Source of the DNA: DASXHD01 sp036488725
Lineage (GTDB): Bacteria > Myxococcota_A > Polyangia > Polyangiales > Polyangiaceae
Reading direction: 5' to 3'
Assembly (NCBI GenBank): GCA_036488725.1
Contig: DASXHD010000101.1
Coordinates: 62,001-126,000, forward strand
DNA: 64,000 nucleotides
This document shows, piece after piece, positions 8,915 to 17,344 of this stretch. A program made the position numbers and the translations under genes. The number at the start of each line of letters is the position of its first letter. Positions within the stretch are counted from its first letter, which is position 1. A model generated the notes under the pieces. That model ran no database searches and was not told the DNA's origin. It saw nothing but the letters and a program-made list of their open reading frames with translations.

Positions 8915-9291
8915 TTGCGGGGCAGCGACGCCGGAAGCTCGGCGGGCACGCTCACGACCCGAAGCCCGAGCGCGAGCGCGACGTTCTTCCAGTGTCCGTT
9001 CTGAAGCACGTATTCGTAGGCGAGGTCCACGCCACGCCCGTTGACGCGCACCTCCCAATAGCCGGGGTTCGGTTGGCCGACGGCCACGTTCGTGACGGCG
9101 CGCGGCGTGTACCCCTTGTCGCCGCAGGGCGCGCAGTAATCGCGAAGCTCGTGTCCGACGACGATGAGCGACGCGCCTGCGTCCGCGTCCTTCTTGGCGA
9201 TCCACGCGGCCTGATCCGCCTGCACCCATCCGCTCACGAAAAAGACCGTCAACCCCATCGCGACCGACGCAACGCTCTTCCGCATACCCAT
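8911..9291 (-). CDS. hypothetical exported protein
   Basis: A 126-residue protein with a clear Sec signal (MRKSVASVAMGLTVFFVSGWVQA), cut after about residue 25, and a mature domain of about 100 residues with one CAPC motif (DYCAPCGDKGY) and several aromatic beta-strand-like segments. I do not recognise the family. The CxxC could be a metal site or a disulphide. Two ATGs are possible (9291 and 9285); neither has a good ribosome site. It is convergent with the hydrolase and divergent from the ArsR gene. Confidence 0.6.
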   Translation of the reverse strand: MGMRKSVASVAMGLTVFFVSGWVQADQAAWIAKKDADAGASLIVVGHELRDYCAPCGDKGYTPRAVTNVAVGQPNPGYWEVRVNGRGVDLAYEYVLQNGHWKNVALALGLRVVSVPAELPASLPRN

Positions 9292-9330
9292 TCGTACGCG
9301 CCCGACGTGAGAAGTTCCCCGTGGTTCGGC

Positions 9331-9370
9331 TTGACGTCGGTCGTTTCGATGCATAGAAATGTGTCTATGC
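9331..9370 (+). promoter_or_regulatory. promoter with overlapping inverted-repeat operator for the ArsR-YceI-DoxX operon
   Basis: A -35 box TTGACG (9331-9336) and a -10 box TAGAAA (9354-9359) are separated by 17 bases. The -10 lies inside a perfect 7-6-7 inverted repeat, GCATAGA (9351-9357), spacer, TCTATGC (9364-9370). Transcription would begin about 7 bases after the -10, at or next to the ATG at 9367, so the mRNA is probably leaderless. A repressor bound here would block the promoter and the start codon; the ArsR protein encoded next is the obvious candidate. Confidence 0.65.
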
Positions 9371-9684
9371 GACAGGCGACCTCGGACTTCAGCGACGCGG
9401 ACCTCGTTCGCGCGCTCCGGGCGCTCGCCGATCCCACGCGTTTTCGGATGGTTCAGGAGATCGCGTCCGCCGGAGAGCTGAGCTGCGGCCAGCTGGCCGA
9501 GCGCTTCGACCTCTCGCAGCCGACGGTCTCCCACCACCTGAAGCTCCTCGCCGACGCGGGCATTCTCGTGCGGCGCAGCGAGGGCAAGCACCACTACACC
9601 TCGGTCGACAAGAAGCTCGTCGCGCGCATCGCCGCGCTCGTGCCTTCGCGGCTCGAGTCGCCGCCGAAATCGCGACGAGGCTGA
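9367..9684 (+). CDS. ArsR-family winged-helix repressor
   Basis: A 105-residue ArsR/SmtB-type regulator: RALADPTRFRMVQEI (first helices), QLAERFDLSQPTVSHHLKLL (recognition helix) and a wing with RRSEGKHHYTSV. There is no cysteine pair typical of metal sensors in the recognition helix, so it may respond to something other than metal, like the SdpR-type members often found with YceI and DoxX genes. The start at 9367 is favoured over an in-frame ATG at 9349 because the promoter boxes place the transcript start there. It is followed by yceI and doxX on the same strand; autorepression through the palindrome is likely. Confidence 0.85.
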   Translation: MRQATSDFSDADLVRALRALADPTRFRMVQEIASAGELSCGQLAERFDLSQPTVSHHLKLLADAGILVRRSEGKHHYTSVDKKLVARIAALVPSRLESPPKSRRG

Positions 9685-9703
9685 AATTTTTTCGTGCAAC
9701 GTA

Positions 9704-9740
9704 TCGACATATCCAAATATTTCAATTTATCGAAATGAGG
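9704..9740 (+). promoter_or_regulatory. AT-rich candidate promoter and ribosome site upstream of yceI
   Basis: This is an AT-rich island in GC-rich surroundings. TCGACA (9704-9709) and TATCGA (9728-9733) are 18 bases apart, and GAGG at 9737-9740 is an appropriate ribosome site for the ATG at 9749. The spacer holds the palindrome AAATATTT and a 10-mer ATCCAAATAT (9711-9720) that recurs in the operator of the YeeE genes at 62477. It could be a second promoter for yceI-doxX. Confidence 0.4.
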
Positions 9741-9748
9741 CAAACGCC

Positions 9749-10306
9749 ATGGCGCTCGTGAAATGGGATTTCGACCCGGCACACTCCAGCATCGAGTTCA
9801 CGGTTCGGCACATGCTCGTCAGCAAAGTCCGCGGACGCTTCACCAAGTGGAGCGGCTCGCTCGAGATCGACGAGCAAGATTGGTCGCGCTCGCGGGCGAA
9901 CGTGACGATCGACGTCGACAGCGTCGACACGCACGAGGCGCAGCGTGACGCGCACCTGCGCTCGCCGGATTTTTTCGACGCGGCGACTCACCCGCGCATC
10001 ACGTTCGTGAGCAAGCGCGTCGCGCCACGCGGCGAGAACCTCGCCATCACGGGCGACCTCACGATTCGCGGGACGACGCGCGAGGTCACGCTCGACGTCG
10101 AGCGCGGCGGGCTCGTCGCGAAGGACCCGTGGGGCAAGCGGCGCGCGGGCTTCACGGCGACGGCGACCATCGACCGCAAAGAGTTCGGCGTGAGCTTCAA
10201 CCAAGTGCTCGACCAAGGCGGGCTCGCGCTCGGCGATCAGGTGAACATCGCGATCGAGATCGAGGCGACCGCTTCGGTCGCGGCGAACGCGGAGGCGTCG
10301 GCGTGA
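9749..10306 (+). CDS. yceI: YceI-family lipocalin-like protein
   Basis: A 185-residue YceI-domain protein. The N-terminus (KWDFDPAHSSIEFTVRHML) is the hallmark of the family, and TGDLTIRGTTREVTLDV and the FNQVLDQGGLALGDQVNI end are also typical. YceI folds as an extended lipocalin barrel that binds polyisoprenoid or amphipathic lipids. No signal peptide is present here, so this copy is probably cytoplasmic, unlike E. coli YceI. Its stop overlaps the GTG of the DoxX gene, and an ArsR repressor gene lies just upstream, a grouping seen in other bacteria. Confidence 0.92.
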   Translation: MALVKWDFDPAHSSIEFTVRHMLVSKVRGRFTKWSGSLEIDEQDWSRSRANVTIDVDSVDTHEAQRDAHLRSPDFFDAATHPRITFVSKRVAPRGENLAITGDLTIRGTTREVTLDVERGGLVAKDPWGKRRAGFTATATIDRKEFGVSFNQVLDQGGLALGDQVNIAIEIEATASVAANAEASA

Positions 10307-10704
10307 CGTCGCGCGTCGCGCTGTGGACCGGGCGTGTCGTCAGCGCGCTTCCGGCGCTCGCGCTCGTCCTCAGCGCGTCGATGAAGCTCGCGCACTCGCC
10401 GGAGCTCACGGGCGAGATCGTCGGCAAGCTCGGTTACCCCGATCCCGCGATCGCGCGGCTCGGGGTCCTCGAGCTCGTTTGCGCGGTGCTCTACGCGATC
10501 CCGCAGACGTCGTTCGTCGGCGCGCTCCTCGTCACCGGGTATCTCGGCGGCGCGATCGCGTCGCACGTTCGCGTCGGCGAGTCGTTCGCCGCGCCGCTCG
10601 TGCTCGGCGTACTCGTTTGGGTCGGGCTCTATCTTCGCGAGTCGCGACTTCGCGCGCTCGCGCCGATTCGCACGGCGATCAAGCCGCAATCCGAGGCGAC
10701 GTAA
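10303..10704 (+). CDS. DoxX-like membrane protein
   Basis: A 133-residue protein with four membrane helices and the DoxX-like pattern ASMKLAHSPE near residue 26 and GALLVTGYLGGAIASHVRVG in the third helix. DoxX proteins are linked to oxidative or thiol stress in several bacteria, but no activity can be assigned here. The GTG start overlaps the yceI TGA (GTGA), so it is translationally coupled to yceI. Its 3' end overlaps the convergent CHAD gene by 26 bases. Confidence 0.82.
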   Translation: MTSRVALWTGRVVSALPALALVLSASMKLAHSPELTGEIVGKLGYPDPAIARLGVLELVCAVLYAIPQTSFVGALLVTGYLGGAIASHVRVGESFAAPLVLGVLVWVGLYLRESRLRALAPIRTAIKPQSEAT

Positions 10705-11587
10705 TCTCGGCGTGAGGCTCGAGGGCGCGCGCGAGCTCGAGCCGGAACGACTCGCCGAGCACGCCGAGCCACCGCGGCTCCGACCGGCTGCGGAGCTCGT
10801 CGCGCGCTTCGGCGCGTCGCGCGAGGTAACGCTCGAGCGCCTCGGTCGACGCGATTTTCTTTTTGCGGCGCCATCGCCCGAGCAAGTCGATCGCGACTTG
10901 GTGATCGTGGAGCTCGCCCATCTCGTCTTGCAACGCGTGGAGCGCGCGCGCGATGGGCTCGAGCCCGGGGAGCGCCGGTTGAAACGCTTCGAGCGTGTAA
11001 CGGAGCTCGCGACACGCCGAGCGGAGCTTGTGCAGCGTCGCGACGTCCGCCGGAAGACACGCGTCGTACGCGCGCAGCGTGTCGTAGCGCCGCCAGACCT
11101 CGCGATGCGTGAAGTGTCGAACGAGCATCGGCGCCGCGTACGCGGGGTTCTTGGATTTGCCGATCGCGACGTGCTTCGGTTTCGCCGCTCGCCGCAGGCG
11201 CGTGTCGAGCGCGCGGCGCGTCTTTCGATCGAGCGCCTTTCGCGCGCGCTTCGCCGAGCGCCGCCTGCGTTGCTCGAGCCGTTTGCAGACCTTGCGGAGA
11301 TCGCGATGCGCTCGCACGTCGGACAAGAGGACGTCGGTGTCGCGCGTCTTGGCGAGCGCACGCTCGACGTCGCGAAGACGATCTTCGAGCTTCGTCGTCA
11401 CGCGCGGGTCGAACGCCGTGTGGCCCATCGTGCCGAGCTCGACGCGAATGCGGCGCAGCTCGGTCCGCGCTTTGTGAACGCCTTGCGCGCTCCCGCGGTG
11501 CGCTTTCTTCAGCCGCTTTCGCAGCTGATCGGCGCGTGACGCGAGCTCCTCGCGCATCGCGTCGGCCATTTTTGCCTCGCCGTCCAT
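10679..11587 (-). CDS. CHAD domain protein (polyphosphate-binding type)
   Basis: A 302-residue, strongly basic helical protein of the CHAD family: conserved VHKARTELRRIRVEL near the N-terminus, DTDVLL, and the C-terminal half repeats LHKLRSACRELRYTLEAF and MGELHDHQVA. CHAD domains bind inorganic polyphosphate through their Arg/Lys/His surface and often occur near polyphosphate granule or CYTH genes. No partner CYTH domain or polyphosphate kinase lies in this window. Soluble, no signal peptide. Confidence 0.88.
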   Translation of the reverse strand: MDGEAKMADAMREELASRADQLRKRLKKAHRGSAQGVHKARTELRRIRVELGTMGHTAFDPRVTTKLEDRLRDVERALAKTRDTDVLLSDVRAHRDLRKVCKRLEQRRRRSAKRARKALDRKTRRALDTRLRRAAKPKHVAIGKSKNPAYAAPMLVRHFTHREVWRRYDTLRAYDACLPADVATLHKLRSACRELRYTLEAFQPALPGLEPIARALHALQDEMGELHDHQVAIDLLGRWRRKKKIASTEALERYLARRAEARDELRSRSEPRWLGVLGESFRLELARALEPHAEITSPRIAA

Positions 11588-11594
11588 GTCACAC

Positions 11595-11876
11595 CTACGC
11601 GGGCTGTTTCCGGACGGGTCGCGACGCGGCGAAGCTCGGCGATGCGTCGTCGTACGCGAGCGCGCTCCGCTCGGCTCGTTGATAGAAAAACTCGCTGACG
11701 ACCGTCCCGGCCATGTCGTGCACGATGATTTGGCCGGTGCCTTCGCGCCGCGCGAGCTCCTTGGCGTGCATCACCGCTTCGGCCTGAGCCATGCGCGGCT
11801 CCGAGAGGCTCTTTCCCTTTCGGTCCTGAACTTCCCAACCGGTTCCCATCCAACGCACATGAAACACGCCATTCAT
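11595..11876 (-). CDS. DUF2188-like small protein
   Basis: A 93-residue protein with the DUF2188 layout: a beta-strand start (VFHVRWMGTGWEVQDR), a helix with SEPRMAQAEAVMHAKELARREG, and a strand IIVHDMAGTVVSEFFY. These small proteins often serve as a fold of unknown function in stress-related loci. It ends seven bases before the CHAD gene start, on the same strand, so the two may form a pair. Confidence 0.7.
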   Translation of the reverse strand: MNGVFHVRWMGTGWEVQDRKGKSLSEPRMAQAEAVMHAKELARREGTGQIIVHDMAGTVVSEFFYQRAERSALAYDDASPSFAASRPVRKQPA

Positions 11877-11910
11877 GTCCGCCTGTGGAGCACTCGCCGT
11901 GCCACGCGGC

Positions 11911-13068
11911 TCAGTAATGATCGGCGCACCAAGGCTCGGGGCCTGCGAAAGCCGTCGCGAGCGTGGCGAGGGCTTCGTCCGGACCGTCGATCAATCCCGC
12001 CGCCCGCAGCGCGTGCGTCGTCGCGAAGCCGCTGTAAAGCGCCGCGAGACCGCGAATGTCGAGTGTCACTTCGCCGCGACCGCCGCGCTCGACCTGCCCG
12101 ACGCCGCGCGCGATCGAAAAGACGTGCCGGCCGGCGTTTTCGGGAAAATGCGCGTCGTGAATCGCGAGGTGCACCTCGGCGTCGAGGGGCGGATATCCCC
12201 GTGCGGCGAGCGCGCGCGACGCGTCGAGGATTCGGAGCATCCAACGCTCGTGGCGGCGAACGGTGTGGGTCTGTTCGGGCAAGAGGGTGAGGAGCGGGTC
12301 GGCGGCGCACCCGCGCCAGAGGATGTCCTCGGCGAGCGAACGAAGGTCGTGCAAAAATCCGAGGATGCGCTGCGCCGCGGGACGCGAGCCCATGACCACG
12401 TCGCGCACGACGACGCGAAAGTGAAGCGAATCGGGCAGGGATTTCTGCTGAAAAACGAGGTACCCGTCGCCGTCGCCGACCACGTAGGCGTACGCGACGT
12501 CGTCGTACGGCTCGACGACGCGGTCCCAAATCGCGGTCGTTCGATCGAGGTGGCCGGTCCAACCGCGAGCGCGCGCGTCGTAGGCGGCGTGGAGCGGCGC
12601 GTGCGTCTTGGGCGGCAGCTGCGAGCAGGCGAGCGCGCGATCGCCGCGCGGAAACGACGCGAGCGGCGCCGTGAAATACATGGCGGTGCCGGCTTGCTCG
12701 AAGCCGCAGGATCGATAGAGCGTGGTCGTCGACGCATAGAGCCCGGCGATCGGCGTGTCGCTTCGGAGCTCGGCGAGCGTTCGGAGGAGCATGGTCTTCG
12801 CGAGGCCGCGCCCGCGCGCGTCGGGCGCGATGCCGACGCCCGCGATGCCCGCGACCGGCACGCTCGCGCCGCCGAAAAACTGACCGAACCGATAAGCCGC
12901 GAGCCCGCCGACCACCGCTCCACCCTCCCGCACCACGCGGATGCGGTCGTGCCCGACGCGCTCGAAGAACTTCGCCCACGAAATCGTGGGAAGGGCAAAG
13001 CTCATCTGGAGAATGCGCTCGAGATCGGCGCGTCCCGCTGCGTCCGGTATGGCCAGCTCGAAAGTCAT
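11911..13068 (-). CDS. Eis-like GNAT acetyltransferase
   Basis: A 385-residue enzyme with an N-terminal GNAT domain (acetyl-CoA loop VGIAPDARGRGLAKTML near residues 95-110), a second degenerate GNAT domain and a C-terminal SCP2/sterol-carrier-like domain that ends WCADHY. Length and order match the Eis family, whose hexameric members acetylate aminoglycosides and other amines at several positions and use the C-terminal carboxylate in catalysis. The physiological substrate here is unknown. The start at 13068 is preferred, since sequence upstream in frame lies across the divergent promoter. Confidence 0.8.
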   Translation of the reverse strand: MTFELAIPDAAGRADLERILQMSFALPTISWAKFFERVGHDRIRVVREGGAVVGGLAAYRFGQFFGGASVPVAGIAGVGIAPDARGRGLAKTMLLRTLAELRSDTPIAGLYASTTTLYRSCGFEQAGTAMYFTAPLASFPRGDRALACSQLPPKTHAPLHAAYDARARGWTGHLDRTTAIWDRVVEPYDDVAYAYVVGDGDGYLVFQQKSLPDSLHFRVVVRDVVMGSRPAAQRILGFLHDLRSLAEDILWRGCAADPLLTLLPEQTHTVRRHERWMLRILDASRALAARGYPPLDAEVHLAIHDAHFPENAGRHVFSIARGVGQVERGGRGEVTLDIRGLAALYSGFATTHALRAAGLIDGPDEALATLATAFAGPEPWCADHY

Positions 13069-13099
13069 GGGGCGACCATACTTCTTAACAGGCAACTGC

Positions 13100-13128
13100 T
13101 TGACGCTTTTGCCCCATGTGCCTACTGA
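13100..13128 (+). promoter_or_regulatory. candidate promoter of the RND efflux operon
   Basis: TTGACG at 13100-13105 is followed after 17 bases by TACTGA (13123-13128), 13 bases before the ATG at 13142. The -35 is good and the -10 weak. It lies in the 73-base gap between the divergent Eis-like and efflux genes. No operator or regulator gene for the pump is visible nearby. Confidence 0.35.
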
Positions 13129-13141
13129 ACGGTCACCGATC

Positions 13142-14215
13142 ATGATGCGGCTCTGCGGCTCTTTGTTGTTCTGCGCGTTCGTCGCGTGTCGTCCGGCGGA
13201 CGGCTCCACGGCCACGACGACCGAGGCCGCCGTGCCGGTTCACGTGCACGTCGCGGCGGTCGTCACCCAGCCGATGCCCGAGTACGTGACGCTCACGGGG
13301 ACGCTGCGCGGCAACCAAGAATCGGACGTCGCCGCCGACGCGTCGGGCAAAGTCATGCAGACACTCGTCGAGCGCGGGCAGCTCGTGAAGCGTGGCCAAG
13401 TCATGGTCACGCTCGACGCGCGCGGCGCGGCGCTAGGCGCCAACGTGGCCGAAGCGCAATCCAAAGTCGCGCAGAGCCAGCTCGAAGAGGCGCAGCGCGA
13501 GTGCGCGCGCGTCAAGAACTTGCTCGAGACCAAAGTCATCTCGCAAGCGGAGTACGACCGGCAGACCGCCGATTGCACGGCCAAGCAATGGTCTGCGACC
13601 GCCGCGCAGGCGCAATCGCAAACTGCGGTGAAGCTCCTCGGCGACACGCGCGTGCGCGCGCCGTTCGATGGCGTCGTCGGCGAGCGCTTCGTCGACGTCG
13701 GCCAATATGTCAGCCCGAGCACGAAGGTCGCGTCGGTCTACGAGCAGAGCCCGCTCCGCTTGCAGCTCACCGTGCCCGAGTCGGATCTCGGTTTCGTGAA
13801 GATGGACATGCACGTCATCTTCTCGGTCGCCGCGTTCCCCGACGAAAATTTCGAGGGCGTCGTGAAGTTCATCAGCCCGAACGTCCGCGAAGCGACGCGC
13901 GACATGGTCGTCGAAGCGATCGTCGCCAACGAGGCTGGCAAGCTCAAGCCCGGCATGTTCGCGGTGGCGAAGGTCGCGCTCGGCGATCAGCCGCACACCG
14001 TCGTGCCGAACGCCGCGCTGCTCAAAGACGAGACCGGCGCGCGCGGATTCGTCGTCGTCAGCGGACAAATCCAAGAGCGCGTCCTCCAACTCGGCTCGAC
14101 CAAAGGGGACGAGGTCGCGATCTTGAGCGGCGTGAAAGACGGCGAGAGCATCATCCTCTCGCCGACGCCCGACGTGCACGACGGCGCCAAAGCCATCGTA
14201 GACCAGGGGAAGTAA
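13142..14215 (+). CDS. RND efflux periplasmic adaptor (membrane fusion lipoprotein)
   Basis: A 357-residue HlyD/AcrA-type adaptor. It starts with a lipoprotein signal (CGSLLFCAFVAC, lipobox VAC), then a biotinyl/lipoyl-like half (GKVMQTLVERGQLVKRGQVMVTLD), a short coiled-coil hairpin (about 95-165), the second lipoyl half (RVRAPFDGVVGERFVDVGQYV) and beta-barrel and membrane-proximal domains. It joins the inner-membrane pump encoded 3 bases downstream to an outer-membrane channel. No channel gene is present here. Two adjacent ATGs (13142, 13145) are possible. Confidence 0.92.
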   Translation: MMRLCGSLLFCAFVACRPADGSTATTTEAAVPVHVHVAAVVTQPMPEYVTLTGTLRGNQESDVAADASGKVMQTLVERGQLVKRGQVMVTLDARGAALGANVAEAQSKVAQSQLEEAQRECARVKNLLETKVISQAEYDRQTADCTAKQWSATAAQAQSQTAVKLLGDTRVRAPFDGVVGERFVDVGQYVSPSTKVASVYEQSPLRLQLTVPESDLGFVKMDMHVIFSVAAFPDENFEGVVKFISPNVREATRDMVVEAIVANEAGKLKPGMFAVAKVALGDQPHTVVPNAALLKDETGARGFVVVSGQIQERVLQLGSTKGDEVAILSGVKDGESIILSPTPDVHDGAKAIVDQGK

Positions 14216-14218
14216 GTC

Positions 14219-17200
14219 ATGCAGTGGCTCGCAGCACTCTGCGTTCGCCGGCCGATTTTTGCATCGGTTTTGATCCTCGTCCTCTGCGTCGTCGGCATCG
14301 CCGGCTACACGCAGCTCGGCGTCGATCGATTTCCGAACATCGATTTCCCGGTCGTCGTCGTGACGACCACGCAGCCCGGCGCCGCGCCCGAGGACGTCGA
14401 GACCGAAATCACCGACAAGGTCGAAGAGGCGGTCAACACGATCAGCGGCATCGACGAGCTCCGCTCGGTCACGACCGAAGGCGCGTCGCAGGTCGTCGTG
14501 ACGTTCCTCATCGAAAAGAACGTCGACGTCGCCGCCCAAGAAGTGCGCGATCGCGTCAACACGGTCTTGCCGCAGCTGCCGAAAGACATCGACCAGCCGA
14601 TCGTGCAGAAGCTCGACCCCGACGCGTCGCCGATTCTCTACTTCGCGCTGCGGAGCGAGAACCACTCGGTTCGGGAGACGACCGAGATCGCCGACAAGCG
14701 CGTCCGTCGCTCGCTCGAGTCGATCGACGGCGTCGGTCAGGTGCTCATCGTCGGCGGGCGCAAGCGCCAGATCAACGTGATGCTCGACCCGATCAAGCTG
14801 CGCGGCGCGGGCGTCACCGTGCTCGACGTGCAGCGCGCGATCGCTGCGCAGAACCTCACGACCCCGGGCGGCCGCGTCGACACCGGCCCGGGCGAGCTCA
14901 CCGTCCGCATCCATGGCCGCGTCAGCGACCCGAACCAAATCGGCGACCTCGTCGTTCGCCGCGCGGAGGGTCACTCGATCACCGTGCGCGACGTCGGCGA
15001 CGTGATCGACGGTGAAGAAGACGCCGACTCGGCCGCGGTCTTGAACGGCAACAACACGGTGCTCCTCGCGCTGCGAAAACAGTCCGGCGCCAACACCGTC
15101 CAGGTCGCCGACGCAGTCAAAGAGCGCGTCGAGGACATCAAAAAGCAGCTTCCGGCTGGTTATTCGATCGAGCTCGTGCGCGACGAATCCGGGGTCATCC
15201 GCACGAGCGTCGACGCCGTGCGCGAGCACCTCGTCGCCGGCGCGCTCCTCGCGGCGTTCATCGTGTTCCTCTTCCTCGGCAACTTGCGGAGCACGCTCAT
15301 CGCGGCGATCGCGATCCCGACGTCGATCATCGGCACCTTCGCGACGATGTGGTGGGCGGGCTACACGCTCAACACGATCACCCTGCTCGCGCTCGCGCTC
15401 GCGGTCGGCATCGTCATCGACGACGCCATCGTCGTGCTCGAAAACATATTCAGACACATCGAGGAAAAGCACGAGCCGCCGATGAAGGCCGCCGTCGAGG
15501 CGACCAAAGAGATCGGCCTCGCCGTCATGGCGACGACGCTCTCGCTCATCGCGGTCTTCTTGCCGGTCGCCTTCATGGGCGGCATTCCGGGCAAGTTCCT
15601 CCGCTCGTTCGGCGTGACGATGGCATTCGCGATCGCCGTCTCGATGCTCGTCTCGTTCTCGCTCACGCCGATGATGTCTTCGCGTTGGCTCAAAGAGGCC
15701 GAGGCTAATTACAAGACGCTCGGCCAGCGCGTCGTCGACCGGTTTTATCGGCCGATCGAACGCGTCTATGGCGGCGTGCTCGCATTCTTGATGAAGCGCC
15801 GCTGGATCGTCGTCATCGCCGCGCTCGCGACGCTCGGCTCCTGCGCGCCGCTCGCGATGAAGGCGAACAAGGGCTTTTTGCCGGTCAACGACGAAGCACG
15901 TTACCAAGTTACCGTGCGCACGCCCGAGGGCACGTCGCTCGAAGAGACCAAGATCGCGACCGAGCGCATCGCGCGCGACATCCGCCAGAACCCGAACGTG
16001 AAGCTCACCGTGACGACCGTCGGCGACGACGCCGCGCACACGCACAACCTCGCGACGGTCTACGTGCTCCTCTCGCCGCCGGAGACGCGAACGGTCACGC
16101 AGAACGACATGATGGACTGGACGCGAAAGAACGTCCTCGCCAAGCAGCCGAAGAATTACCGCATCCAGGCGGGCGAGGTTCCGCTCTTCGGCGGCGGCGG
16201 CTTCTCGACGGCGCGCGTGCAGTACACCGTGCGCGGACCGGATTTGAAGCGCCTCGAGGACATCGCGAACGACGTCGTCGCCAAGATGAAGAAGGTGCCC
16301 GGCGCGGTCGACGTCGACTCTTCGCTCATCGTCGGCAAGCCGGAGATCGGCGTGTACATCGATCGTCAGCGCGCGGCCGACCTCGGCGTCCAGCCGTCGG
16401 ACATCGCCAACGCGCTCCGGCTGCTCGTTCAGGGCGAGCAAGTCTCGAACTACGAAGAGCACGGCGAGGAGTACGAAGTGCACGTCCGCGCGGCGCCCAA
16501 GTACCGCGCCGACGAAGAGGGTCTGCGCCTCCTCACGGTTCCGTCGGCGAAGCTCGGCTACGTCGCGCTCGCAGACGTCGTGAAGCTCGGGCGCGCGACC
16601 GGCCCGTCGCGCATCGACCGGCTGAATCGCGAGCGCCAAGTCACCCTCCTCGCGAACGCCGCGCCGGGTTACGGCGACGGGCAAATCGCCGCCGAAATGA
16701 AGAAGATCATCGAAGGCGAGCACCTCGGCGCGGGCTACGAAGGCGCGCCGACGGGCCAGACGCGCGAGATGGCGCGCGTCTTCAAGGCGTTCATCTTCGC
16801 GCTCATTCTCTCGTTCGTCTTCATGTACCTCGTGCTCGCGGCGCAGTTCGAGTCGTGGCTGCACCCGATCACGATCTTGCTCTCGCTGCCGCTGACGCTG
16901 CCGTTCGCGTTTCTCAGCATCATCGTCTTCAAGCAAGCGATCGACATTTATTCGGTGCTCGGCATCCTCGTGCTCTTCGGCGTGGTGAAGAAGAACGCGA
17001 TTTTGCAGATCGACCACACCAACCAGCTGCGCGCGGCGGGGATGAACCGGCTCGACGCGATCCTCCACGCGAACCGCGATCGTCTGCGGCCCATCTTGAT
17101 GACGACGGCGGCCTTCGTCGCCGGCATGATCCCGCTCGTGATGTCGCGCGGCGTCGGCTCGGGGTTCAATCGCGCGACGGCGGGCGTCGTCGTCGGCGGG

Positions 17201-17341
17201 CAGATCCTCTCGCTCTTCCTCACGCTCGTGGCGACGCCGGTCGCGTATTCGTTCTTCGACGACCTCGCCGCGTTCTTGCGCCGTCTCTTCCGCATGAAGC
17301 CGGCCGAGTACGGCGAGCCCGCGGCGAACCCCGCCGAGTGA
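14219..17341 (+). CDS. RND-family efflux transporter (HAE1 type)
   Basis: A 1040-residue inner-membrane pump of the AcrB/MexB class with twelve helices and two large periplasmic loops. The start MQWLAALCVRRPIFASVLIL is typical, and TM4 carries the proton-relay pair in GIVIDDAIVVLENI; TM10 has GVVKKNAILQIDH. Length is standard for a hydrophobic/amphiphilic efflux RND protein. With the adaptor upstream it forms a two-gene operon; the outer-membrane factor must come from elsewhere. Substrate range cannot be predicted. Confidence 0.96.
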   Translation: MQWLAALCVRRPIFASVLILVLCVVGIAGYTQLGVDRFPNIDFPVVVVTTTQPGAAPEDVETEITDKVEEAVNTISGIDELRSVTTEGASQVVVTFLIEKNVDVAAQEVRDRVNTVLPQLPKDIDQPIVQKLDPDASPILYFALRSENHSVRETTEIADKRVRRSLESIDGVGQVLIVGGRKRQINVMLDPIKLRGAGVTVLDVQRAIAAQNLTTPGGRVDTGPGELTVRIHGRVSDPNQIGDLVVRRAEGHSITVRDVGDVIDGEEDADSAAVLNGNNTVLLALRKQSGANTVQVADAVKERVEDIKKQLPAGYSIELVRDESGVIRTSVDAVREHLVAGALLAAFIVFLFLGNLRSTLIAAIAIPTSIIGTFATMWWAGYTLNTITLLALALAVGIVIDDAIVVLENIFRHIEEKHEPPMKAAVEATKEIGLAVMATTLSLIAVFLPVAFMGGIPGKFLRSFGVTMAFAIAVSMLVSFSLTPMMSSRWLKEAEANYKTLGQRVVDRFYRPIERVYGGVLAFLMKRRWIVVIAALATLGSCAPLAMKANKGFLPVNDEARYQVTVRTPEGTSLEETKIATERIARDIRQNPNVKLTVTTVGDDAAHTHNLATVYVLLSPPETRTVTQNDMMDWTRKNVLAKQPKNYRIQAGEVPLFGGGGFSTARVQYTVRGPDLKRLEDIANDVVAKMKKVPGAVDVDSSLIVGKPEIGVYIDRQRAADLGVQPSDIANALRLLVQGEQVSNYEEHGEEYEVHVRAAPKYRADEEGLRLLTVPSAKLGYVALADVVKLGRATGPSRIDRLNRERQVTLLANAAPGYGDGQIAAEMKKIIEGEHLGAGYEGAPTGQTREMARVFKAFIFALILSFVFMYLVLAAQFESWLHPITILLSLPLTLPFAFLSIIVFKQAIDIYSVLGILVLFGVVKKNAILQIDHTNQLRAAGMNRLDAILHANRDRLRPILMTTAAFVAGMIPLVMSRGVGSGFNRATAGVVVGGQILSLFLTLVATPVAYSFFDDLAAFLRRLFRMKPAEYGEPAANPAE

Positions 17342-17344
17342 CGT

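Noticed and set aside
9349..9366. ArsR start at the upstream ATG (9349)
   Set aside because: This ATG lies before the predicted transcript start and overlaps the -10 box and operator, so it would not be in the message.
13433..17068. A 1211-residue open frame on the minus strand, antisense to the RND pump
   Set aside because: It is rich in Arg, Asp, Glu and Val without any recognisable motif or hydrophobic pattern and lies wholly opposite a well-conserved pump gene. In very GC-rich DNA such long shadow frames are expected.
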